Below are positions 39,650 to 48,091 of a stretch of DNA of 51,091 nt, piece by piece. Position numbers and translations under genes: made by a program. Position 1 is the stretch's first letter, and every line of letters starts with the position of its first letter. The stretch is from a virus. The notes below the pieces were generated by a model that ran no database searches, had not been told where the DNA came from, and worked only from the letters and a program-made list of their open reading frames with translations. The stretch is from IMG/VR virus record IMGVR_UViG_3300044908_000033, positions 1 to 51,091 of that record; one strand, written 5' to 3'.

Positions 39650-39999
39650 CCCCTCGCAGACGCGGCATCGGCGAGACAGGCCGCAATGACGTTATCATTG
39701 TTCGGGTCTTTCAGGGTTGCTGCGATCGCGGCGCAAACGCCCGGCCCGTCGTAGAGCTTCCAGGCGCCGAGGCCGTAATCGTCCCGCAGGCCGACGCGCA
39801 CGGCGTATGGCAGGTACTCCGGGTTGGTGTCGAGTTGGCCCCGCACATCGGCCGGCGTTGGCGTCGGCGTGGGGAAGCAGCCGGTGATGAGGCTCATCAC
39901 CAGGGCGATGATGTTCGCCCAGGGGATCGCCTTGGCGGTGCCCTTGTAGTTCTTCTGCAGAAGGGCGACCGCAGCTTTGAAGTTGCCGAGAGATAGCAC
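39646..39999 (-). CDS. Small hydrophobic-segment protein with lipobox-like cysteine
   Basis: The protein has 117 residues from a GTG with AAAGGAG. Residues about 26-43 are hydrophobic (PWANIIALVMSLITGC) and end in ITGC, which fits a lipobox though it lies far from the N-terminus; an internal ATG at MSLITGC would put it near a start. The rest is soluble with two further Cys. It could be a lipoprotein of the lysis cluster. Uncertain. Confidence 0.5.
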   Translation of the reverse strand: MLSLGNFKAAVALLQKNYKGTAKAIPWANIIALVMSLITGCFPTPTPTPADVRGQLDTNPEYLPYAVRVGLRDDYGLGAWKLYDGPGVCAAIAATLKDPNNDNVIAACLADAASARG

Positions 40000-40030
40000 A
40001 GGTTTCTCCTTTGAGTTGAATGGCGATGCG

Positions 40031-41584
40031 TTAATGAAACGGCCGCGGGCGGCTACCTCCCAGAGCCGTCTGCAACGCTTCCACGGCGGCGATGTATTGG
40101 TCCACCGTCAGGCCGCGCTTGGCCAGGATCGCCGCACTTGTGGACGAGATGAGTTCGTAGGTGCCCGCCTGCTGGACGACGAGTTGCACGCCAGACGGCG
40201 GCGGTGGAGGCGGTGTGACATTGGGCTGCACGGTCGCAGCCAGCGTGCCCTTGGAATCGCGGATGTCCACGGGGACCTGATCGGCGTTGGCCTGAATCTG
40301 GGCCGCCGTTGTCGCCGTGGGCACGTCGGCGAATGGGCCACCTTCTTCGGTCTGCCCCTCGAAGGTGTAGAACGGCGGCACGAATGTACCGGGTGCGGGC
40401 GGCGTGGGCGGGGTGGGTGGCACGGGAGGAACTGGCGGCGTCGGTGCGCCGGTCACGTAGACGGAATCTGGGGTCGGGGTCCCGGTTCCGCTTTTGGTGC
40501 TGTTGGGGTTCCTGATCCACGCCTCGCCGGTCATGTTCACGAACGCCTGGAACGTGCACCAGCCGATCGTACTCCAGGTGTACACGGCCACGCCAACCGC
40601 CGTTGGGTCGATCGGTGCGCCGTTGCCGTCCGACGTCGGCACCGGCAGGCTCGTTCCGAAGGCCGCATTGATCGCGGTGATGAACTGGCCGATCGTGCCG
40701 AACCCGCAGGCCCCCATGCAGTGATCTTCGTTGGAGTCCTGTTGGTCGGCAGCCAAAGTCCAGCCGTTGTTGTTGCCGGCGGTGTTAGGCAGTTGTTCCG
40801 AGGCGAGGCCGAACTTCACGCAGCCCGCCGGGGAAGCGGTTCCGGCTTGGTAGATGGCAGCGTTCAGGGTAGGTTGGTCGGCGTAGTTCACCGACTGAGC
40901 CGCGCCGTCGCCGTACACGTTGCTGTCCTGGCTGAACCCGCTCGCCTGCATTTGCTGGATCACGGGCTGGAGGTCGGCACCGTTCAGCGTGCCGTTGGCC
41001 ACGCACCATGCGTACAGCGTGGCGTCCTGGATGAACACGCCCGAGCAAGCCTTGTTGAACGCTTCCTCGGCCGAGACGCAATCGCCGTCGCCGTTGGGAT
41101 CGGGCCAGTTGGAATCGGGACCGTTGCCCCACATGCTCATCGTCTTCGGGAAGATGAAGAAATATGGCGGCAATGCGGCCGCGCGTGGGCGGAACGGCTC
41201 TGCGGCACAGAGCGCGGCCCGCGAGGTCGGCCGCGCCCCGGTCTTGAAAGGTTTGCCGGTGGCGTTGTGGATGTGCTGCTTCACTTGTGGTTCCTCTGGT
41301 TTCTTTCGTCTCAGGTAAGCTGCCGCTAATCCGGCGGCGATTGCTGCTGCCCCTCCCGCCGCGAGGGGTAGGGTTCCGTCAGGGGCGGCGGTGGTTTCGG
41401 TGGTCGCCGGTCCTTCAGTGGCGACCGGCGTTTGCTCTGCACCTTTGCTTGGAGTCGGCGTGCCCTTCGCATCTTTGGCCTCCAGTGCTTTGAAGTCCTC
41501 GGCCAGTCGCTTCCATTCGTCGTCGAGTTGCTGCAAACGCGGCGCTTGCCCAAGCAGCAGAGCGAGAGCAAGGAAGGCCCTCAT
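40031..41584 (-). CDS. Secreted/membrane papain-like cysteine-peptidase-fold protein
   Basis: The protein has 517 residues from an ATG overlapping the previous stop. Residues 1-15 are signal-like (MRAFLALALLLGQA), a coiled-coil follows to 40, and a transmembrane helix is at about 72-91 ahead of RRKK. The C-terminal domain begins near 150 and contains GDCVSAEEAF with candidate catalytic C169, a long insert, and EDHCMGACGFG with candidate H288, then a TW...W-I-N segment. This order resembles phage papain-like proteins carrying a GDC...H motif. A Pro-rich linker and a C-terminal domain (about 440-517) end it. It sits among membrane-protein genes and may act on the cell envelope. Confidence 0.55.
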   Translation of the reverse strand: MRAFLALALLLGQAPRLQQLDDEWKRLAEDFKALEAKDAKGTPTPSKGAEQTPVATEGPATTETTAAPDGTLPLAAGGAAAIAAGLAAAYLRRKKPEEPQVKQHIHNATGKPFKTGARPTSRAALCAAEPFRPRAAALPPYFFIFPKTMSMWGNGPDSNWPDPNGDGDCVSAEEAFNKACSGVFIQDATLYAWCVANGTLNGADLQPVIQQMQASGFSQDSNVYGDGAAQSVNYADQPTLNAAIYQAGTASPAGCVKFGLASEQLPNTAGNNNGWTLAADQQDSNEDHCMGACGFGTIGQFITAINAAFGTSLPVPTSDGNGAPIDPTAVGVAVYTWSTIGWCTFQAFVNMTGEAWIRNPNSTKSGTGTPTPDSVYVTGAPTPPVPPVPPTPPTPPAPGTFVPPFYTFEGQTEEGGPFADVPTATTAAQIQANADQVPVDIRDSKGTLAATVQPNVTPPPPPPSGVQLVVQQAGTYELISSTSAAILAKRGLTVDQYIAAVEALQTALGGSRPRPFH

Positions 41585-41829
41585 TTTGCCGCCGCCTTCC
41601 TCGCATCGAGGATTTGCTGCAACTCGGCCGGCGTCAGTTGCAGCGGCGCGGGCTGAACCGCCGGGGCTGGCGTAGTGGGCTTGGCTGGGAATGGGTTGTT
41701 GCTGGAGATGTAGCCCACCACCACGATGAAGAGTCCTACCAGCCAAGACTGGACGTTGGGATTCGACCAAAACGGCATGTGGGCGAAGGTGACAGGAGCG
41801 CTGGCTGGTGCGGGAAGTGGATCGGCCAT
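41581..41829 (-). CDS. Single-span membrane protein, holin candidate
   Basis: The 82-residue protein has GGGGGA before its ATG. Residues about 22-42 form one transmembrane helix (VQSWLVGLFIVVVGYI), and the rest is Pro/Ala-rich ending in a short helix. It overlaps the papain-like gene by four bases. Size and context fit a holin or holin regulator, but no family signature is visible. Confidence 0.5.
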   Translation of the reverse strand: MADPLPAPASAPVTFAHMPFWSNPNVQSWLVGLFIVVVGYISSNNPFPAKPTTPAPAVQPAPLQLTPAELQQILDARKAAAK

Positions 41830-41965
41830 GATTGTCCCCCAATCAGGAAAGAAGCGTCTGCCCGGCATCATACCCGGTTGCCGCCGAAATGACCAGCGGG
41901 CGGGACTGAGGGGCCAGGTTACGAGGGGGACTCGGCACTGGCGTTTCCTCAGCCCCGCGCGGTGG

Positions 41966-42181
41966 TCACAGCGGGCCACCTGGGGGCGTACTGTTGAACA
42001 CGTTCACGCACAGGTAGATCAGGCACAGCAGCCCGATCAGACCCACGAGGATCATGGCGATCTGAGCGATTGCCGCTGGCAGCGTCAGCATGGCGATGAT
42101 GAGGTTGGCCACGTACAAGACGATGGCCAGAACAAGGCAACCGACGAGGAACACGAGGACGGCGCGGATCATTGGCTTCAT
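41966..42181 (-). CDS. Two-span membrane protein, holin candidate
   Basis: The 71-residue protein starts at an ATG with AGGTG. Two hydrophobic helices fill almost the whole length (AVLVFLVGCLVLAIVLYVAN and AQIAMILVGLIGLLCLIYLC). This is a classical holin layout, though function cannot be assigned from sequence. Confidence 0.55.
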   Translation of the reverse strand: MKPMIRAVLVFLVGCLVLAIVLYVANLIIAMLTLPAAIAQIAMILVGLIGLLCLIYLCVNVFNSTPPGGPL

Positions 42182-42193
42182 GTGGCACCTGGG

Positions 42194-42227
42194 AAAACGA
42201 ACGGCCGGCCCTAGGAGCCGGCCGTTC
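42194..42227 (-). terminator. Strong intrinsic terminator (leftward)
   Basis: GAACGGCCGGC (42199-42209) pairs perfectly with GCCGGCCGTTC (42217-42227) around a seven-base loop, and leftward RNA continues G-UUUU. It separates the Ig-like gene from the membrane-protein block. Confidence 0.8.
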
Positions 42228-42257
42228 AACGGTAGGGCCTTTCGGCCAAACAGCAGA

Positions 42258-42752
42258 TCATGGCCCGAGGATCGGGATGCTGTGCGTGGCAACCAGGCTG
42301 CCCGGCGCGCCGGTGATGACCACCGAATCGGTCAGCGTCAGCACGGTCCCGTCCGGAAACGTCGCGGTGATGGCGACCGTGACGGTGCCAGCCTTGAGGA
42401 AGTGTTCGCCGTAGGTGGCACCCTGGGGCGCGTCCGTGGTCAGCGTGGTCGGGTCCGACGGGACGGCGGTAATCGTGGCCCCGGTCATGGGGAACGCCAC
42501 CGGCGGCGTCGAGTTGTCGAGGGCCGTGATGGTCACGGTGTCCTTGTCGCCGGAAGGGCCGCCGCCTGCTGCGGGCTTTGCTTTGGCCATTCCGATTTTG
42601 GCGGCTTTCGCCATGAGAGTCTCCTTCACAGGGGGCGTATGGGTCGCAACCAGTTTCAGTTGTGATTCTACCAACTGAGCCAGCAACTGCGCAATTTTCT
42701 CCAGGCTCAGTGCGATCGAGTGCAGGTCGGAGCGTTCGGTTTCATCCAGCAT
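42258..42752 (-). CDS. Ig-like domain protein with possible internal start
   Basis: The protein has 164 residues from an ATG with GGAGA five bases upstream. Residues 1-45 form an amphipathic coiled-coil (LHSIALSLEKIAQLLAQLVE). A second ATG at 42614 with AAGGAGA would give a 118-residue product beginning MAKAAKIGMAKAKP, i.e. the Ig-like beta domain alone (TVTITALDNSTPPVAF, GTVTVAITATFPDGTVLTL). Two products from one frame are known for some phage structural proteins. A virion-surface role is likely but not shown. Confidence 0.6.
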   Translation of the reverse strand: MLDETERSDLHSIALSLEKIAQLLAQLVESQLKLVATHTPPVKETLMAKAAKIGMAKAKPAAGGGPSGDKDTVTITALDNSTPPVAFPMTGATITAVPSDPTTLTTDAPQGATYGEHFLKAGTVTVAITATFPDGTVLTLTDSVVITGAPGSLVATHSIPILGP

Positions 42753-42936
42753 TGCCGTCTCCAAAAAGCGTTGCTCGCCGCTTCCGCTGTCCTTTGCCGA
42801 CCCGGTAGCCAGCCCGGTAATCCTTCGCTTCCTCGCTGTCGTAATCCCACGGGCCGGATTCCGGTCGCCCTAGAAACCCGTCGAACAGTCCCCACCTTTG
42901 CGAGCGGTTCAGGTTCGTGCAGGTTTTCAGGAGCAA
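42742..42936 (-). CDS. Small hypothetical protein
   Basis: The 64-residue protein starts at a TTG with GAGG five bases upstream; its stop overlaps the Ig-like gene by 11 bases. It is polar and Gly/Arg-rich (GLFDGFLGRPESGPWDYD, KDYRAGYRVGKGQRKRR). Family unknown. Confidence 0.45.
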   Translation of the reverse strand: MLLKTCTNLNRSQRWGLFDGFLGRPESGPWDYDSEEAKDYRAGYRVGKGQRKRRATLFGDGNAG

Positions 42937-43030
42937 ACTCGCCTCATCCAGTGTGCGGCAGTGAGGAAGAAGTCGGCAAGCCCCAGTCCTCCGTCACCCG
43001 GCCCCTGGTTTTGGGATCGTAAAGGGCGTG

Positions 43031-43243
43031 TCACCTGGAAGGAGGAGGCACCGGAGGACTTCCGTTCTTTGGCCCTGTGTAGACGAGGATGCCGACGAGG
43101 GCCCCGGCACAGGTGGACGCGATCTGGGCCAGAGACGAGGGAACTTCATGCCCGACCGCCGCCACGACCACGATACCACCAACGCACAGAAGGCAAATAG
43201 CAGCAAGGGCACTAACCAGAAGTCGAATATGTGAATCATTCAA
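43031..43243 (-). CDS. Two-span membrane protein
   Basis: The 70-residue protein starts at a TTG with GGAGGG upstream. Two hydrophobic helices are visible (RLLVSALAAICLLCVGGIVV and LAQIASTCAGALVGILVYTG), with VGHEVPSSL between them, a pattern I recall in small phage membrane proteins. A competing frame from the ATG at 43239 (MIHIFDFWLVPLLLF) also encodes a membrane segment. Holin-like. Confidence 0.55.
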   Translation of the reverse strand: MNDSHIRLLVSALAAICLLCVGGIVVVAAVGHEVPSSLAQIASTCAGALVGILVYTGPKNGSPPVPPPSR

Positions 43244-43283
43244 TGCACCCTCCGGGGCGAAGGCCCGCTGGTATCAGTTGCAA

Positions 43284-43553
43284 TTATGGAGCCGTTCGGT
43301 GGAATGGTTCGGGAGGCGGCGGCCGCAGTCTCTCTTCGCGCCCCTCTTGCCGCCCTTCCTTGCCTGCCTCTTTGACTTGCTGCTCGGCTTTCTTCTCGGC
43401 AATCTCCTTGCGAAGGGACTTGATTTCTTCCATCATCTCGGTTCGCTGGCTGTTGACGATCTTGTGTACGCTGCCGACATTGCGGTTCACCAGCCAGTAG
43501 CACAGGACCGTCACGGCGCCGCTGATGATGGCCAGCCAGAGTTGCTCCGACAT
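43284..43553 (-). CDS. Membrane-anchored coiled-coil protein (inner-spanin-like)
   Basis: The protein has 89 residues. An N-terminal transmembrane segment (LWLAIISGAVTVLCYWLV) is followed by a long charged coiled-coil (MMEEIKSLRKEIAEKKAEQQ) and a Pro-rich tail. This is the build of inner-membrane spanin subunits, although the outer partner is not evident unless it is the lipobox-bearing 39646 protein. The ATG lies one base after the upstream stop. Confidence 0.55.
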   Translation of the reverse strand: MSEQLWLAIISGAVTVLCYWLVNRNVGSVHKIVNSQRTEMMEEIKSLRKEIAEKKAEQQVKEAGKEGRQEGREERLRPPPPEPFHRTAP

Positions 43554-43554
43554 C

Positions 43555-43911
43555 TCAGTACCCCGTGAAGGAGTTGTTGTCGTGCCGGCCAAGAGCCTTG
43601 AGCACTCTACGGCGGTGCATCCGGTCCCGCAAGACCGGGTTGCCCATCTTGTCGATCTCGGTGTCCCCGATGCCCAGCTTCTTGAAGTGCTCGCGGGCCT
43701 CGGGGATTTGCTTGGGGTGGTAGCCGAGGGCATCCGAGTGGATCGGCCAACCCGTCAGCGCCGGACCCGCGGGCGCTTGAGATAACAGCAGTTCCTCGAA
43801 GCGCGAAGGAAACGCCGCAAGGTATTCATCTTCGGTGACCTCCACGCCGTCGATGAGGTACTTCCGCTTCGACGGGTCCACTGTGGACAGGGATATGATT
43901 TCGCCGCGCAT
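43555..43911 (-). CDS. Hypothetical protein following portal
   Basis: The 118-residue protein's ATG overlaps the portal stop by one base. An N-terminal beta part (GEIISLSTVDPSKRKYLIDG) is followed by helices (IPEAREHFKKLGIGDTEIDK). It may be a small head protein. Family unknown. Confidence 0.6.
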   Translation of the reverse strand: MRGEIISLSTVDPSKRKYLIDGVEVTEDEYLAAFPSRFEELLLSQAPAGPALTGWPIHSDALGYHPKQIPEAREHFKKLGIGDTEIDKMGNPVLRDRMHRRRVLKALGRHDNNSFTGY

Positions 43912-45827
43912 CAGTGAGCCGCTCCGTTCATTGGCGTCCCGTTCTGCGGCTGCCCCGTCGTCATTCGCTGGGCCGCCGCGTTCGCCTGACCACCAGGCGT
44001 CTTCTCCGAGGTCGATTGCCGCACGTAGTTCCGCGTCGTCTCCGGTGGCTTGCCCGCTGGGTCGGCCGCTGCCCCGCCTCCGCTCGGGTCGGTTGGCTGG
44101 CGGATGGTGATGATCTCGGCCAGGTCCGGCATGTTCAGCAGCTCGCCACGCTTCTTGAGGTAGGCGTTCAGGTCGATGTTGATTCCCTGGGCCTGCAATG
44201 CCTGCATCATGGGGGCCACGATTTGCGTCACTACCTTGTCCAGCTCGGCGGCGCGTGCTTGCGGAGTAGACCGCTGCAGCGAGTAGGGGTCAACGCTCAC
44301 GTCCATGTCTTCCCACGAAATCTGCTGCCGCTGCTGCGGAGTCACCTGCCGCGTCACCGCCGGCAGATCAGGAAGGCCCGGCAACGTGTAGTGCGACTTC
44401 ATCACCTTCTGCGGGTGGTGGTGGTGGAACCAGCACAATGTCTCCAGCACGTCGGAGACGAAGTTCAGTGTGGTTTCTTGCTTCGACTGGATCGTGCCCA
44501 CGGCCGAGGCTTCAAGCATCTTGTCCTGCGTGGCGGTCTTTGATTGTGGAGAGAGGCCACCCGCTGCTTCGATGTTGCCGGCCATGTAGTTGAACCGCTG
44601 CACGGCATCGACGAACATCTGGAAGTTGTTCTGGTCGGGACCGCCGAGGCGATATTCCTTCATCCCCTCGGGGTCGTCGACGCGGATGGCCTCGCCGTCT
44701 GGTGCGTTGACGATCCGGTTGCCGTCCGCGTCTGCGGCGCCCCGGACGTACAGGTTGGTCTTCTGACGCTGGGACTGCTCGATCAGCTTCCGGTAGAGCC
44801 GGTTCACGAAATCATGCAGATCGCCCAGGTCCTGGAGCGGCCCCTTGCCCATGATGTTGCCGGGAACCGGGGCGCCAAGGGCGAGAATGTGGTATGGCCC
44901 GTGGTCCGGGCCGATCCAGTCTTGCGTGCGGAGCGGATCGCCATCCTCGCACACACTGGCCTCGCCGGTCGGCCCCGACAGCAGCGTAACGATCGTCTTG
45001 TGCCGCGGCAGGAAGATTTCCCACAAGTCAACGTGATCCTCGAACTCCTCTTCGTACGACTGGTACACCGTGCGGCCGATGATCGAGATACGGGGGTCGC
45101 CGTGCTGGTTGTACAGCGAGTCCGGGGAGGCGCTCAGGTCCTTCCGGCCCTTGCTGTAGTTCTTGTCCGACATCACCGCCTGGAGAGGCCGGCGAACGCG
45201 GTGCCCGATGAACGTGACCTCTTCCCAATAGCGGGCGTGCAGATCGAAAACGAAATCGTCGAAGTCGATCGACTCGGCGAACGGCTCGCCGGCATCCACG
45301 TCCCACCCCATGAACGCTGACTCGGCGCTGGTGGCGATGCCCACCTTGCAAATCGACATCCCGAAAAGGGCATCGTTCACGCACCGGGCGAACATTTGGT
45401 CGAGGTTGGTCTTCTCGATTTCCTTGTTCACCCACGTCTGCATGGCCGAGATGATCGGCTTGGCCTGCTGGTTGAACGTGGACAGGAGGACGCGAGGGGA
45501 CTTCGGGGCGAGCTGGCGGGCGACGATCTCGACGTAGAGGGACAGGAGGTTGATCGGCTGGGTCCGGTCGGGGCCTTGCTCGGAGTAGCGCTGGCCCACG
45601 AACTTCTCGACGAGGTTGTACCGGATCATCCGGGGGGCACGGAGGGCCAGCCGGGCGCGCTCGATGGCCTTGCACAGTCGGGTTGGGTCGGCGGCTACGT
45701 CAGGTTTGCGGGCCACGGGCTCCGGGGCTTTCTCCACCACTTGCTGCACGGCATTGTACAACAGCGGCCGACCTATGCCCAAGACTCCTCTTGCCGCATC
45801 CGTTCCTCGCGTAGCGCCCGCCGCCAC
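43911..45827 (-). CDS. Portal protein
   Basis: The frame encodes 638 residues from a GTG overlapping terminase by 55 bases; a TTG at 45782 behind GAGGAG is an alternative. Portal hallmarks by pattern are a long N-terminal helix region (LLYNAVQQVVEK, RLALRAPRMIRYNLVEKFVG), the wing (DFDDFVFDLHARYWEEVTFI), the stem/clip region around LHDFVNRLYRKLIEQSQRQK and the helix AAELDKVVTQIVAPMMQALQ, and a disordered C-terminal tail. It lies between terminase and capsid, at typical size. Confidence 0.8.
   Translation of the reverse strand: MAAGATRGTDAARGVLGIGRPLLYNAVQQVVEKAPEPVARKPDVAADPTRLCKAIERARLALRAPRMIRYNLVEKFVGQRYSEQGPDRTQPINLLSLYVEIVARQLAPKSPRVLLSTFNQQAKPIISAMQTWVNKEIEKTNLDQMFARCVNDALFGMSICKVGIATSAESAFMGWDVDAGEPFAESIDFDDFVFDLHARYWEEVTFIGHRVRRPLQAVMSDKNYSKGRKDLSASPDSLYNQHGDPRISIIGRTVYQSYEEEFEDHVDLWEIFLPRHKTIVTLLSGPTGEASVCEDGDPLRTQDWIGPDHGPYHILALGAPVPGNIMGKGPLQDLGDLHDFVNRLYRKLIEQSQRQKTNLYVRGAADADGNRIVNAPDGEAIRVDDPEGMKEYRLGGPDQNNFQMFVDAVQRFNYMAGNIEAAGGLSPQSKTATQDKMLEASAVGTIQSKQETTLNFVSDVLETLCWFHHHHPQKVMKSHYTLPGLPDLPAVTRQVTPQQRQQISWEDMDVSVDPYSLQRSTPQARAAELDKVVTQIVAPMMQALQAQGINIDLNAYLKKRGELLNMPDLAEIITIRQPTDPSGGGAAADPAGKPPETTRNYVRQSTSEKTPGGQANAAAQRMTTGQPQNGTPMNGAAH
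45729..45747. repeat. 19-bp direct repeat, copy 2
   Basis: This is an exact second copy of 35549-35567, here inside the portal-gene N-terminus (reading QQVVEK on the leftward strand). Confidence 0.5.
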
Positions 45828-47644
45828 GCCATCGACCCAAACGGCGCCTCGTCGATCACCACCGCGCCCTCAGACCGGCCCCCCAGCTTGTCGATCATCT
45901 TGAGGCACTGCGCGTCGGCAATCACCATGTCGCCGTGGTTGATTCTAGCCCCCGAGGGGTTGTTCGGACTCGCTATGTTCGCGTGCTCCACGAAACCATC
46001 CGAGCCATACTTGAAGTTCAGGCAGTCGTCCATCGCCTCTTCCGAGCGGTTCACAAACCGCCGCGTCGACAGCGCACCCCGGTAGTCCTCCAGCAAATCC
46101 CGCTCGCTCGCCTTGGTGTTGTTCCAGCCCGGCATGTCCGAGATCGTGGGGTTCAGCCGGAACTCGTCTGTCTTGAAATAGACGTTGCGGTAGCCCAGGG
46201 CGATGATCTGCTTTCCGGCGGTCATGCCCGGGCCCGGCGTCTCCCAGCAGATGAGGGCCGGCATTCCGTTGTGATCGAGGAACAGCCAGCCCACGGCACA
46301 GTAGAAGGTGCCGAAGTCCTTGGGGTCCATGCGGGCGTTGGCATACTCGAAGATCTTCTCGCCGGTGTCCGCGTTCGCCACGCTGATCGTGCTCGGGGTT
46401 GCCCCGCTTCCTGCTGAGACGTCGGCCCCAGCCGCGTACCTGGCCTTCGGCGGCTTCCCGTGGTGGTCCGGGTTGAGCCACAGCTTCACCAGGCCGCCAG
46501 GGCGCCGCACCAGCGCCTTCGGTCGGCCTGTCTCCCGGTCGTACTCCAGGTCGCCTTCCCAGAACGGGGCGCGGCAGTAGGTCTCCTTGAGAACGCGGAT
46601 GGTCAAGGCGTCGAAGAACTGCTCGACTGCCCCCTTCGGGTCGATGTCCAGTTCCATCGAAACGCCGCGGCTAGATCCAATGTCTTTGCATTTCTGATCG
46701 TACCACGGCGAACGGATACCTGGGAAAGGTCCCCCGTTGGGAGTGCCATCAAGGACAAAGGGATAATCCGGATCGAACTTGAAGCTGCGGTCAAGGATTT
46801 CAGGCTGCCCAGTCGTAAGATTCGCACGGTACATCCCCTTCTTCTTGTCTGGGTGCTGAGTCCAGTGCATCACGATCTTCGTCAACTCGGGTGACTGCGT
46901 GAGGTTGTAAAACTCCGTCCCAACCCCCTGATGGGTCCCCGTGAAGAACCGGCAATCCGACGTGCCCGCCGTCCGGTGCCGCACCTGGGTCGCCTGTTTG
47001 ATGAGCGGGAATTCGTCGATGTTGATCAGCGACGTTCGGCCACCCACGCCCGCCTCTCCCGTGCTGGCCTCGCCGCCTTGCACCGAGCCGCTCCGGTCGT
47101 AGCCGATGTACATTTTCTCTTCGGTGACTTCCCCTCGCAGCCACACCGGAAGGTACTGGTGCATGAATCGCAGCTTCCAGAACAGGCTATTAGGGGACTT
47201 GGAATCTACCGCATCGGCCGACCGAGAAATGTTTAAGGTTTGCTCCATTTCCTGAAAGATGCAGAGCCAATCCTGCACGATGAGCAAAAGCCAACTCGCC
47301 CCCATCTCGCGGGACTTCTCGATCACCGCCGACCGCCCATGCTCGTAGCACCACAGAACCCCACGCCGCCCCGTCGTCTCTGGCCGGTCCAGCAAAGCCG
47401 CCTCCTGGAAGTCCCAGGTGATGAACGGCCCCACACGCTTCTTCGGCGGCTTCTTCGGATTGAACTGCCACACGAACGAGTTGATGTAGAAGAGGATGTC
47501 GTTCCGGCACATCTCGATGATGCCCTTGCGGAACATGGCGCTTCGCAGGCACTTCTCCAGCAGGCCGGCCCGGTAGATGCGGTTGTCCTTGGGATCGCGG
47601 GGAACGTCGAGGTGGTCTTTACCGGGCGAGAGCATTTTCGGCAT
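45773..47644 (-). CDS. terL: Terminase large subunit (packaging ATPase-nuclease)
   Basis: The protein has 623 residues. Adenine-binding-type WDFQEAALLD is near 77-86, a Walker A-like KSREMGAS at 110-117, and Walker B LINIDEF with D210/E211. The RNase H-like nuclease half has acidic residues D408 (GADVSAG), E468 (ICWETPG) and D577 (VIADAQC) in the right order. It translocates and cuts DNA at the portal. I chose the ATG at 47644 as the first in the frame not deep in the upstream gene; ATG 47635 is equally possible and neither has a clear ribosome-binding site. Confidence 0.9.
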   Translation of the reverse strand: MPKMLSPGKDHLDVPRDPKDNRIYRAGLLEKCLRSAMFRKGIIEMCRNDILFYINSFVWQFNPKKPPKKRVGPFITWDFQEAALLDRPETTGRRGVLWCYEHGRSAVIEKSREMGASWLLLIVQDWLCIFQEMEQTLNISRSADAVDSKSPNSLFWKLRFMHQYLPVWLRGEVTEEKMYIGYDRSGSVQGGEASTGEAGVGGRTSLINIDEFPLIKQATQVRHRTAGTSDCRFFTGTHQGVGTEFYNLTQSPELTKIVMHWTQHPDKKKGMYRANLTTGQPEILDRSFKFDPDYPFVLDGTPNGGPFPGIRSPWYDQKCKDIGSSRGVSMELDIDPKGAVEQFFDALTIRVLKETYCRAPFWEGDLEYDRETGRPKALVRRPGGLVKLWLNPDHHGKPPKARYAAGADVSAGSGATPSTISVANADTGEKIFEYANARMDPKDFGTFYCAVGWLFLDHNGMPALICWETPGPGMTAGKQIIALGYRNVYFKTDEFRLNPTISDMPGWNNTKASERDLLEDYRGALSTRRFVNRSEEAMDDCLNFKYGSDGFVEHANIASPNNPSGARINHGDMVIADAQCLKMIDKLGGRSEGAVVIDEAPFGSMAWRRALREERMRQEESWA

Positions 47645-47879
47645 CCACAAGATCGCTGCCGCGGCGCCATGTGTTGTTGTGGATCGCCGTCGACAGTGCT
47701 GCGGAAATTCGCCTGTCTCGATCCATGAGCTGGTCGATCTCCTCCACCAAAACGGCAACATCGTGGTTGAAGATTTCCGGCTCCGCTCGTTGCGAGCGTC
47801 CCACTCCCAGCGTGTGGTAGCGGCAATTCTTCTCAATCGCACGTCGCACATGCTCAGGGTATTGTTCCAGCGGCTTCAT
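47619..47879 (-). CDS. Hypothetical protein upstream of terminase
   Basis: The 86-residue helical, charged protein (EQYPEHVRRAIEKNCRYHT, HDVAVLVEEIDQLMDRDRR) overlaps the previous gene by four bases and terminase by about 26. It could be a small terminase-related factor by position, but no DNA-binding motif is visible. Confidence 0.55.
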   Translation of the reverse strand: MKPLEQYPEHVRRAIEKNCRYHTLGVGRSQRAEPEIFNHDVAVLVEEIDQLMDRDRRISAALSTAIHNNTWRRGSDLVDAENALAR

Positions 47880-48091
47880 CCGACAAACCTGTAGGTTGCT
47901 CCCAGAGGCGTGATGCACTCCAGGCGATAATTCCAAATCCTCACTTTGATCTCAGGCAGCCTGTCCACTTCCCAAAACCTCGCATCCGTATTTTCAAGAT
48001 GGCTCAGCTTCCACCAGCGCCGCGGCGGATCGGGAATCTCCATCGCGTGAATCTCGGCTCCAGGAGGACTCCCGAGGAAGAACGCCATCAT
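47876..48091 (-). CDS. Small hypothetical protein
   Basis: The 71-residue protein starts with two Met codons behind GAGGG. It is beta-like and aromatic (RRWWKLSHLENTDARFWE, IKVRIWNYRLECITPLG). Its stop overlaps the next ATG. Family unknown. Confidence 0.55.
   Translation of the reverse strand: MMAFFLGSPPGAEIHAMEIPDPPRRWWKLSHLENTDARFWEVDRLPEIKVRIWNYRLECITPLGATYRFVG

Noticed and set aside
39977-41329. + strand open frame (450 codons) opposite the papain-like gene
   Set aside because: Arg/Gly-rich mirror frame without a start signal.
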